Assembly (NCBI GenBank): GCA_947311115.1
Contig: CAMZKE010000126.1
Location: forward strand, 1 to 38,232
Direction of reading: 5' to 3'
DNA: 38,232 bases
Source of the DNA: an uncultured Bacteroidales bacterium
GTDB lineage: Bacteria > Bacteroidota > Bacteroidia > Bacteroidales > JAFGXI01
A model generated the notes under the pieces. That model had not been told where the DNA came from and did no database searches. It saw only the letters and a program-made list of their open reading frames with translations. This document shows positions 18,435-25,897 of the stretch, piece after piece. The first letter of the stretch is position 1; each line of letters begins with the position of its first letter. The translations under genes were made by a program, and so were the position numbers.

Positions 18435-21400
18435 ATGAAAACACGATTTACAATTTTATCATTATTTGTGCTTATATCTTTAAATACTTTTGCACAAAAG
18501 TGGTTGTCTGTTAACGCAGATTATAAACCAATAAACAAGATAGAGCTGATAAAAAGCTCGGACAAAGAAATGATTATTGACGTTAATGTTAATAATTATT
18601 ATAAAAAAAGTATTGATAATCAGGCAGGTGTTGTTATTAATTCTAAAGGAGCAAGTGCTTTACAAAAGAAAGGGGCACCTGATTTACCAAAAATGGTAAG
18701 TTCTTTGGTAATTCCTAATAATAAAAAAATGTATGTTGAGTATTTCGATGTCGAATATACAGATATACAAAACATAGATGTTTTGCCTTCAAGGGGTGCA
18801 ATTTCAAGGGCTATAGACCCAACAACAGTACCATATACTTATGGCGCAGAATACAATGTGAATGAATTTTTTCCAAATACATTGGCTAGTCTTTCTAACC
18901 CTTATATAATGAGAGATGTTAGGGGAGTTACTGTACAATTTACCCCGTTTCAGTATAATCCGGTAACAAAAACTTTAAGAGTTTATACTCATTATAAAGT
19001 AAGAGTTTATACTAATGGTGATACTGATAATATTAATGTGTTATCTACAACAAAGGCAGTAAACGAAATACAAAGCGATTTTGCAACAATTTATAAAAGA
19101 CATTTCTTAAATTATGCAAAAGGAAATGAAAAATATACGCCAATAGAAGAAGGTACTCCAGGTAGAATGTTAATTATTTCTTATGGTGATTTTATAGATG
19201 AAATGCAAGCTTTTGTAGATTGGAAAAACCAAAAAGGAATTGCAACTGAGATTGTTGATGTAGCAACAATTGGAAATAGTGCAGCTATAAAAACTTATGT
19301 TCAAGATTATTATAATAATCACGCAGACTTTTCTTATTTGTTGTTAGTTGGCGATAATGCTCAAGTTCCCGCATCAAGTACAAGTGCAGGCGATTCTGAT
19401 AATAACTATGGCTATTTGGCAGGAAACGACCATAGAATTGATATTTTTGTTGGGCGTTTTTCGGCAGAAACCTCTGCTGATGTTGTTACACAGGTTGAAA
19501 GAACAATACATTATGAGAAAGATATTACCGAATCTGAAACTTGGATGCAACATGCATTATGTATTGCTTCTAGTGAAGGTGGTGGTTCTCAAGGTGATGA
19601 TGGAGAATCGGATATTACACATGAAACAAATATTGGAACAGATTTTACAAATTACGGATACTTAGACTACGCAACTTGTTTTCAAGGTACTGGCGAAGAC
19701 GTTGGTGATATATCTACTGCAATTAATCTGCATACAGGTGTTATAACATACACAGGTCATGGCGATGTAAATATGTGGTATAGTGTTGACCCTAGCGGAT
19801 ATACAAATACTCATGTTAATGCGTTAACAAATGAAAATGAGTTGCCATTTATATTTACAGTTGCTTGTGTTTCAGGCGATTTTACTAGCAATACTTGTTT
19901 TGGTGAAGCGTGGCAGCGTGCAACAAATGGAGGTAACCCTACGGGTGCAATTGCAAATATTGCATCAACAATAAATCAATCTTGGAACGCTCCAATGTGT
20001 GCCCAAGATGAAATGGTTGATATTTTAACAGAAAGTTATGCAAATAATATAAAAAGAACATTTGGTGGTTTGTCTGCAAACGGATGGGGGCAAATGATTG
20101 ATGAATATACTTCTGATGGTGAAAATATGGCTGATACATGGACATGTTTTGGTGATGCATCAGTAATGGTAAGAACAAAACAGCCTCAAGTAATGGCAAT
20201 ATCGCATGCTTCCGGTATTAATATTGGATCAACCTCGTTTAATGTAAATTGTGATGTTGATGGAGCTTTAGTATCAATAACAAAAAATAATTCTATTCTT
20301 GGTACAGGTTATGCCACAGGCGGTTCTGTAAATGTAGCATTAAATCCTGCGGTTTCCGGTGCAGGTACCGTACTTGTTACTGTTACAGCGTATAATAAGG
20401 TTACATATCAACAAACAGTAAATATTATTACAAGCTCTAATCCTCCTGTATGTGATTTTTCAGGAACTCCATTAACAATTTTAGAAGGCGAAACAGTTGC
20501 TTTTACTGACTTGTCTACAGAATATCCTACTTCTTGGAGTTGGACTTTTGCAGGCGGAACTCCATCAACAAGTACATTGATGAACCCTACTATTACTTAT
20601 ACCACGGCAGGTACTTATGAAGTAACACTTTATGTAGAAAATGCAAATGGTAATGATGCGGAAACTAAAACAGCTTATGTTACTGTAAATCCAAATACAA
20701 ATGCACCTACTCCTGATTTTTCAGCTAATGTTACAAGTATTTTAGTGGGTGGAACTGTTGATTTTACTGATTTAACTACAAACAATCCTCAAAGTTGGGC
20801 TTGGGAGTTTGAAGGAGCAACGCCATCAACATCAACCGACCAAAATCCTGTAAATATTACATATAATACAGCCGGTATTTATCAAGTATCGCTTACAGCT
20901 ACTAATACAAATGGTTCAAATACTGAAACTAAAGTTTCTTATATTACAGTAAGTATTCCTGACCCTTGTGATGCAGGTGCTTCAAATGAATGGGAGAAAA
21001 TTAATGGCTTTGCTTGTGGTAGTATCAACAATCAAAATTCTGGTTTTAGTGCTAACGGATATGGCGATTTTACAAATATGTCAACAGATATTGTTGCAGG
21101 TAATACATATTCGGCTACTGTTACTATAAGTAATGTATATAGTGCTGACCAAGTATATGCATGGGCAGATTGGAATATGGATGCAGATTTTGATGATGCT
21201 GGCGAGAATATTTTTAATTCTTCAACAAATGGTCAATCAAGTTATACGTTTAATTTTACAGTGCCGGCAAATGTAGCCACAGGAAATATACGTTTACGTG
21301 TAAGGTTAAATGATACTGGTTCAAATCCGTCGGTTACCGCACCATGTGGTGTATCTGCTTATGGCGAGGTTGAGGATTATACTTTAATTGTTTCGCCTGT

Positions 21401-21656
21401 ATTAAATGTTGAAAATACAGTTAATGATAATTTATTTAATGTTTATCCTAATCCAAATAATGGAACATTTACAGTTGCTACAATAGGTAATGTTGAAACA
21501 ATATCAGTTGTAACTATGACAGGTAAAATTGTTTATTCAGAGAATGTAAATAGCGATATAAATACAATTCAGTTAAATGAATTAGAAAAAGGTATTTATT
21601 TTGTGAAAGTTCAGAATAAGGATAATATTCAAGTAAAGAAAATAATAATTGAATAA
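18435..21656 (+). CDS. Gingipain-type C25 cysteine protease with PKD, GEVED and T9SS sorting domains
   Basis: 1,073 residues. Signal peptide 1-20; a gingipain-type propeptide about 21-235; a C25 peptidase domain about 240-590. The catalytic pair is His442 (YTGHGD) and Cys478 (TVACVSGDF), 36 residues apart, in the same local setting as the gingipain His/Cys dyad. Two PKD domains follow (about 672-752 and 755-838, each with the SWSWTF or SWAWEF strand), then a GEVED domain (about 842-985, ending YGEVEDY). A type A T9SS sorting domain (about 998-1073) has the NVYPNPNNG start and ends GIYFVKVQNK...IIIE. It should be secreted across the outer membrane and anchored or released. Substrate specificity cannot be told. 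It is followed by a strong terminator, so it is a single-gene unit. Confidence 0.95.
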   Translation: MKTRFTILSLFVLISLNTFAQKWLSVNADYKPINKIELIKSSDKEMIIDVNVNNYYKKSIDNQAGVVINSKGASALQKKGAPDLPKMVSSLVIPNNKKMYVEYFDVEYTDIQNIDVLPSRGAISRAIDPTTVPYTYGAEYNVNEFFPNTLASLSNPYIMRDVRGVTVQFTPFQYNPVTKTLRVYTHYKVRVYTNGDTDNINVLSTTKAVNEIQSDFATIYKRHFLNYAKGNEKYTPIEEGTPGRMLIISYGDFIDEMQAFVDWKNQKGIATEIVDVATIGNSAAIKTYVQDYYNNHADFSYLLLVGDNAQVPASSTSAGDSDNNYGYLAGNDHRIDIFVGRFSAETSADVVTQVERTIHYEKDITESETWMQHALCIASSEGGGSQGDDGESDITHETNIGTDFTNYGYLDYATCFQGTGEDVGDISTAINLHTGVITYTGHGDVNMWYSVDPSGYTNTHVNALTNENELPFIFTVACVSGDFTSNTCFGEAWQRATNGGNPTGAIANIASTINQSWNAPMCAQDEMVDILTESYANNIKRTFGGLSANGWGQMIDEYTSDGENMADTWTCFGDASVMVRTKQPQVMAISHASGINIGSTSFNVNCDVDGALVSITKNNSILGTGYATGGSVNVALNPAVSGAGTVLVTVTAYNKVTYQQTVNIITSSNPPVCDFSGTPLTILEGETVAFTDLSTEYPTSWSWTFAGGTPSTSTLMNPTITYTTAGTYEVTLYVENANGNDAETKTAYVTVNPNTNAPTPDFSANVTSILVGGTVDFTDLTTNNPQSWAWEFEGATPSTSTDQNPVNITYNTAGIYQVSLTATNTNGSNTETKVSYITVSIPDPCDAGASNEWEKINGFACGSINNQNSGFSANGYGDFTNMSTDIVAGNTYSATVTISNVYSADQVYAWADWNMDADFDDAGENIFNSSTNGQSSYTFNFTVPANVATGNIRLRVRLNDTGSNPSVTAPCGVSAYGEVEDYTLIVSPVLNVENTVNDNLFNVYPNPNNGTFTVATIGNVETISVVTMTGKIVYSENVNSDINTIQLNELEKGIYFVKVQNKDNIQVKKIIIE

Positions 21657-21675
21657 CTAATAATTTTTAGATATT

Positions 21676-21703
21676 AAAAAAGGAGAGCTTGCTCTCCTTT
21701 TTT
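21676..21703 (+). terminator. Intrinsic terminator after the C25 protease gene
   Basis: AAAAAGGAGAGC, a TT loop, GCTCTCCTTTTT (arms near 21677-21688 and 21691-21702). It ends only five nt before the next gene's -7 box. Confidence 0.92.
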
Positions 21704-21707
21704 ATTT

Positions 21708-21715
21708 TACTTTTG
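21708..21715 (+). promoter_or_regulatory. -7 element of the YhiN-like gene, predicted leaderless
   Basis: TACTTTTG, a full match to TAnnTTTG, with only four nt between it and the ATG at 21720. No TTG stands at 19-21 nt upstream, where the terminator stem lies. One at 21689-21691 would leave a spacer of 16. Confidence 0.5.
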
Positions 21716-21719
21716 TAAA

Positions 21720-22928
21720 ATGAAAGTAATAATAATTGGAGGCGGAGCATCAGGTTTTTTTTCGGCAATAGCTGTAAAAGAAAATTACCCTGATTATGAA
21801 GTTGTAATTTATGAAAAATCTAAAAATGTACTTTCTAAAGTAAAAGTTACAGGTGGTGGCAGGTGCAATGTAACAAATGCTTGTTCATCAATAAAAGACT
21901 TGGTAAGTGCATACCCTAGAGGAGGTAAGTTGCTAAAAAAGCATTTTAATGTTTTTAGTACAAAAGATACAATGCAGTGGTTCGAGAATAGGGGAGTACC
22001 GCTGGTTATTCAGGAAGATAATTGTGTGTTTCCTAAATCGCAAAACTCTGAAAGTATTATTAATTGCTTGGTTTCAACGGCTAATAATTTGGGTGTTATT
22101 ATTAAAACTAATTCAAAAATTATAGCAATTAAAAAAATAGATTCTAAACTTGAATTATATTTCGATGACGAGAATAAAGTATTATCAGATAAACTTATTG
22201 TAACAACAGGAGGCAGCCCAAAACTAAAAGGTTTAGAATGGTTTGAAAAACTAGGGCATAAAATTGAAAAACCAGTGCCATCGCTTTTTACATTTAATAT
22301 GCCTAACGAAACGGTTACAAAATTAATGGGAGTTGTTATAGAGAATGCATTGGTAAGTTTACAAGGTACAAAACTTAAAGCAACTGGTCCTTTACTAATT
22401 ACACATTGGGGAATGAGCGGTCCTGCAATACTTAAGCTTTCATCATACGGAGCAAGACTTTTAAGTGAGAATAATTATGATTTTAAAGTGCAAATAAATT
22501 GGGTAAATCAACAAAATAATGAAATTGTTTTACAAGAGTTAAAAGCTATAATATCAGATAATTCTAATAAAATACTTGCAAATTACCGACCATATTTATT
22601 GCCCGACAGACTTTGGCTCTTTTTACTCGAAAAAAGTGAATTGTCAGAAAAAAAGAAATGGAGCGAGTTGGGTAAAAAAGGCTTAAATAAGTTAGTAAAT
22701 ATTTTAACAAACGATATATATTCGGTAAAAGGAAAAACTACTTTTAAAGATGAATTTGTTACCTGTGGTGGTGTAAGTTTAGAGAGTATTAACCAGAAAA
22801 CAATGCAAAGTAAGCTTGTTGATAATTTATACTTTGCGGGCGAAGTGTTAGATATAGATGGTATTACCGGAGGGTACAATTTACAAGCAGCGTGGACCAC
22901 TGGTTATGTTGCAGGTAAATTAAGTTGA
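21720..22928 (+). CDS. YhiN/HI0933-family FAD-dependent flavoprotein
   Basis: 402 residues. The N-terminal Rossmann fold starts IIGGGASGFFSAIA (GxGxxG, about 4-17), with the acidic end of the second strand at YEK. The family signature KVKVTGGGRCNVTNA (about 40-54) follows. A beta-rich middle includes GPLLITHWGMSGPAIL (about 222-237). The C-terminal FAD-binding part reads CGGVSLESINQKTMQ, then FAGEVLDIDGITGGYNLQAAWTTG (split here by position, about 345-398). Members are cytosolic flavoproteins of unknown substrate, often annotated as NAD(P)/FAD-dependent oxidoreductases or 'aminoacetone oxidase'. The gene has its own predicted promoter 4 nt before the ATG, and the rluF-like gene follows after 33 nt with another promoter. 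Confidence 0.92.
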   Translation: MKVIIIGGGASGFFSAIAVKENYPDYEVVIYEKSKNVLSKVKVTGGGRCNVTNACSSIKDLVSAYPRGGKLLKKHFNVFSTKDTMQWFENRGVPLVIQEDNCVFPKSQNSESIINCLVSTANNLGVIIKTNSKIIAIKKIDSKLELYFDDENKVLSDKLIVTTGGSPKLKGLEWFEKLGHKIEKPVPSLFTFNMPNETVTKLMGVVIENALVSLQGTKLKATGPLLITHWGMSGPAILKLSSYGARLLSENNYDFKVQINWVNQQNNEIVLQELKAIISDNSNKILANYRPYLLPDRLWLFLLEKSELSEKKKWSELGKKGLNKLVNILTNDIYSVKGKTTFKDEFVTCGGVSLESINQKTMQSKLVDNLYFAGEVLDIDGITGGYNLQAAWTTGYVAGKLS

Positions 22929-22954
22929 TTTTACCAATTAATTCAGTACTTTTG
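22925..22954 (+). promoter_or_regulatory. Consensus promoter of the rluF-like gene
   Basis: TTG at 22925-22927 (inside the preceding gene's stop region), exact 19-nt spacer, TACTTTTG at 22947-22954. The ATG lies seven nt further on, so the transcript should be leaderless or nearly so. Confidence 0.72.
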
Positions 22955-22961
22955 CAAATCA

Positions 22962-23696
22962 ATGCAAGATAACAAATCAACACGAATAAATAAATACCTT
23001 AGCGAAGCAGGGTATTGTTCTCGTAGAGCTGCCGATAAATTAATAGACCAAGGGCGAGTTACAATTAATGGTGAGGTTCCTGAAATGGGAACTAAAATAT
23101 CGCAAACAGATGAGGTAAGAGTTGATGGCGAAATAATTATAGAACAAACAGATGAGTTAGTTTATATTGCATTTAATAAGCCGATTGGCATTGTTTGTAC
23201 AACCGATACTGGAGTAGAAAAAGATAATATAATTGATTATATTAATTATCCGAAACGCATATTCCCTATTGGACGACTCGATAAACCTAGCGAAGGTTTA
23301 ATTTTTTTAACTAACGATGGCAATATTGTAAACAAAATATTACGTGCAAGAAATAATCACGAAAAAGAATATATTGTAACTGTAAACAAGCCAATAACAA
23401 ACGAGTTTATTATAAAAATGGGGGCAGGAGTTCCTATTTTAGATACAGTAACGCGAAAATGTATTGTCGAAAAAATTAATAATTACGATTTTAAAATAAT
23501 TTTAACTCAAGGTTTAAATAGGCAAATAAGGCGTATGAGCGAATATTTAGGTTACAATGTATTGGCTCTTAAACGAACACGAATAATGAATGTTTTGCTT
23601 GATGTTCCTGTCGGAAAATGGCGAGATTTAACATCGTTAGAATTAAATGAAATTAATAGATTGGTTTCAACATCGAGTAAAACTCATACAAATTAA
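22962..23696 (+). CDS. rluF: 23S rRNA pseudouridine synthase, RluF-like (RsuA/RluB/E/F family)
   Basis: Converts a uridine to pseudouridine in 23S rRNA (U2604 in E. coli for RluF). 244 residues. An N-terminal S4 RNA-binding domain (about 7-55: [20 protein letters not shown], then GRVTINGE) is followed by the catalytic domain starting [12 protein letters not shown]. The catalytic aspartate is Asp107 in [16 protein letters not shown]. The [12 protein letters not shown] motif (about 187-198) is the RsuA-family third block. The Pro after Lys and the IFLTND wording favour RluF over RluB or RluE, but closely related targets cannot be excluded. The CvfB-like gene starts 6 nt after the stop, so the two should be co-transcribed, which puts two RNA-acting proteins together. 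Confidence 0.88.
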   Translation: MQDNKSTRINKYLSEAGYCSRRAADKLIDQGRVTINGEVPEMGTKISQTDEVRVDGEIIIEQTDELVYIAFNKPIGIVCTTDTGVEKDNIIDYINYPKRIFPIGRLDKPSEGLIFLTNDGNIVNKILRARNNHEKEYIVTVNKPITNEFIIKMGAGVPILDTVTRKCIVEKINNYDFKIILTQGLNRQIRRMSEYLGYNVLALKRTRIMNVLLDVPVGKWRDLTSLELNEINRLVSTSSKTHTN

Positions 23697-23702
23697 ATAA
23701 AT

Positions 23703-24536
23703 ATGGAATTAGGTAAAATAAATAAATTAACAGCAGTAAGGTCAACCGAACCGGGCTTTTTTCTTGTTGACGATGATGATAATGAGGTGCTTTTGCCAAA
23801 TGCTTATGTTACTAGCGATTTAGAAATTGGAAGTGAGATTGAAGTTTTTATATATAAAGATTCGGAAGATAGAATTGTTGCTACAACCGAAACACCGAAG
23901 GTTATGATTGACCAATTTGCGTTTTTAAAAGTAAAAGATGTTAATCGTTATGGGGCTTTTATGGATTGGGGATTACAAAAAGATTTAATGGTTCCTTTTG
24001 CCGAGCAAAGAAAAAAAATGGAAGTAGGACGAAGTTATGTTGTTTTTTTGTTGGAAGATGAAGTTACGCATCGTTTAATAGGTTCAAACAAAATTAACGA
24101 TTTTGTTTTTTACGACGAAATAGATGTTAAGCAAGGTGAGAAAGTTGATTTGTTATTATACGAATACGACCATGAGTATGGTATGTTTGCAGTTGTAAAC
24201 AACTTGTATAAGGGGTTAATATTTAAATCTAATATTCATAAAATGATACATCCGGGAGAGAAACATACCGGTTATGTAAAGCAAATAAGAAATGATGGAA
24301 AGTTAGATATAGTATTAGAACCTATTGGTTATGAGAATAATGTAGCAAAAGATGCGAAAAATATAATTGCAATATTAACCGAAAATAATGGAATATTAGC
24401 TCTAACAGATAAAAGCTCGCCTGACGATATAAAACGTCAGGTCGGATTAAGTAAAAAAGCCTTTAAAAAAGCTATAGGTTACTTATTTAAAGATAAAAAA
24501 ATATTAATAAATAATTCTGATATTAGATTGGTATAG
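23703..24536 (+). CDS. CvfB-like S1-domain RNA-binding protein
   Basis: 277 residues with several S1-like OB folds and a C-terminal winged-helix. Seen: an N-terminal OB unit with FFLVDDDDNEVLLPNAYV, a second around FAFLKVKDVNRYGAFMDWGL (about 77-96, the S1 signature with YGAFMDWG), a third around HTGYVKQIRNDGKLDIVL (about 187-205), and the C-terminal segment SPDDIKRQVGLSKKAFKKAI (about 238-257). This is the CvfB/YitL order. CvfB binds RNA and controls virulence gene expression in Staphylococcus; its role in Bacteroidota is not established. It is second in a unit with the rluF-like gene and ends 5 nt from the convergent T9SS gene. Confidence 0.87.
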   Translation: MELGKINKLTAVRSTEPGFFLVDDDDNEVLLPNAYVTSDLEIGSEIEVFIYKDSEDRIVATTETPKVMIDQFAFLKVKDVNRYGAFMDWGLQKDLMVPFAEQRKKMEVGRSYVVFLLEDEVTHRLIGSNKINDFVFYDEIDVKQGEKVDLLLYEYDHEYGMFAVVNNLYKGLIFKSNIHKMIHPGEKHTGYVKQIRNDGKLDIVLEPIGYENNVAKDAKNIIAILTENNGILALTDKSSPDDIKRQVGLSKKAFKKAIGYLFKDKKILINNSDIRLV

Positions 24537-24541
24537 AGTTA

Positions 24542-25897
24542 TTATTCTTTAATAAACTTTATTGTTTCTACTCCAATTTTAATAAAGTAAATTCCACTTT
24601 TTAAATCAGAAATATCAATATTTGATATTAAATTATCAATAATTAATTTTTTCTGTGTTCTACCTGTAATATCAATAATTTCAGCATTTTCTTGTTTTTT
24701 TGTATTAAACATTATATGTAAATTATTTGTAGCAGGATTAGGATAAACTGTAAATTTATTTTTATTGTTAGTGGTATTAGTAATTATAGAACTAACAGAA
24801 TCGTACTCGTAGGCACCAATATCTGTATATAAACCGGAAAATGAACCCGAATAATTGGGGTCGCCCGCATCAATTGCAGGAGAGTTTGATGTTAGGTGTA
24901 AATCGAAATTTGCAGTATCAACAAATAAAGCTGTTGCAAAAATATTTGCTGTGCCGGGCAAAGTGTCGGTATTACTTAAACAATATGACATTGTAAGTGT
25001 AGAATTTGATTGTAAAGTGAAATCTTTATAAGTTGCTCCATTCATAATTGTATTTGAAACAATTAGTGTACCACCACTATTACTAGATGTTCCGTGATGT
25101 GGTTGTAAAGACCTTACAGATATATATATAGTATTGTGGTCTGCCGTAGTTGTAGCACCGTCGTGGCTTTGTATTCCACCATAACAGTTGTAAATTACAT
25201 TTCGTTCGGCATATACTGTTGACGATTCGCCCACAGAAATTCCAAAATCGGTATCAGTAATAATATTGTTATTTATAACAACATTATGTGAACTTGTGCC
25301 AATATCAACGCCATCATCAGGCCAATGGCGAATAATATTATTACTAATATTACCATAATTAATCCCGTCTGCATCAATAGCGTCAATTTTTCCACCGTTT
25401 TCGTCGCTTTCTAAAATAGAGTTTGTAATTATTACAGAGTCTGCATAATGTACGGCAATACCATCTTCACCAATAGTACCAATAACCGCAGAAATTCTTG
25501 AATTATTAATATTTATTGTACCATGACTGGCTGCAATTATTTTTCTGGGGTTTTGCAAAACTGTATAATTAAAAATAAGAGTGCCTGAATTTGTAGTAAT
25601 AGGTCCCCAAGAATCTGCACCTGAATTGGTTATAAGTGTTATGGAATCGTTTTCTTCGCCTATAAGTTTTAATGTTCCTGATACGTTAAAATATTTACCT
25701 TGGTTAAACATTATTGTACAACCTTTTTCAAACTGAACAGTAACTCCTGAGTTAATTGTAGGGTTGTTAGTAACTAAATACGGTGAATTTGCAACAGTTA
25801 AAAATGTATCGGTGTCAAAACTTGTAGGTAAAATAGTTTGAGCCGTAAGTAAATTGCTTAAAAATACAGTGCTGATTATAAATAAAAGATTTTTCAT
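24542..25897 (-). CDS. Secreted parallel beta-helix protein with choice-of-anchor Q and T9SS sorting domain
   Basis: 451 residues. Signal peptide 1-20 (ending LTAQ). About 70-335 is a right-handed parallel beta-helix: short Asn/Ile/Val-rich repeats such as GNISNNIIRHWPDDGVDIG, VINNNIITDTDFGISVG and ERNVIYNCYGGIQSHDG. A choice-of-anchor Q motif follows (SPAIDAGDPNYSG, then DIGAYEYD, about 342-368). A T9SS type A sorting domain ends the protein (about 380-451, TVYPNPATNN start, SGIYFIKIG near the end). Such helices bind or cut polysaccharides; no catalytic residues can be named here. Its ATG overlaps the last base of the CotH gene upstream, so the two are co-transcribed and probably translated in a coupled way. 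Confidence 0.9.
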   Translation of the reverse strand: MKNLLFIISTVFLSNLLTAQTILPTSFDTDTFLTVANSPYLVTNNPTINSGVTVQFEKGCTIMFNQGKYFNVSGTLKLIGEENDSITLITNSGADSWGPITTNSGTLIFNYTVLQNPRKIIAASHGTININNSRISAVIGTIGEDGIAVHYADSVIITNSILESDENGGKIDAIDADGINYGNISNNIIRHWPDDGVDIGTSSHNVVINNNIITDTDFGISVGESSTVYAERNVIYNCYGGIQSHDGATTTADHNTIYISVRSLQPHHGTSSNSGGTLIVSNTIMNGATYKDFTLQSNSTLTMSYCLSNTDTLPGTANIFATALFVDTANFDLHLTSNSPAIDAGDPNYSGSFSGLYTDIGAYEYDSVSSIITNTTNNKNKFTVYPNPATNNLHIMFNTKKQENAEIIDITGRTQKKLIIDNLISNIDISDLKSGIYFIKIGVETIKFIKE

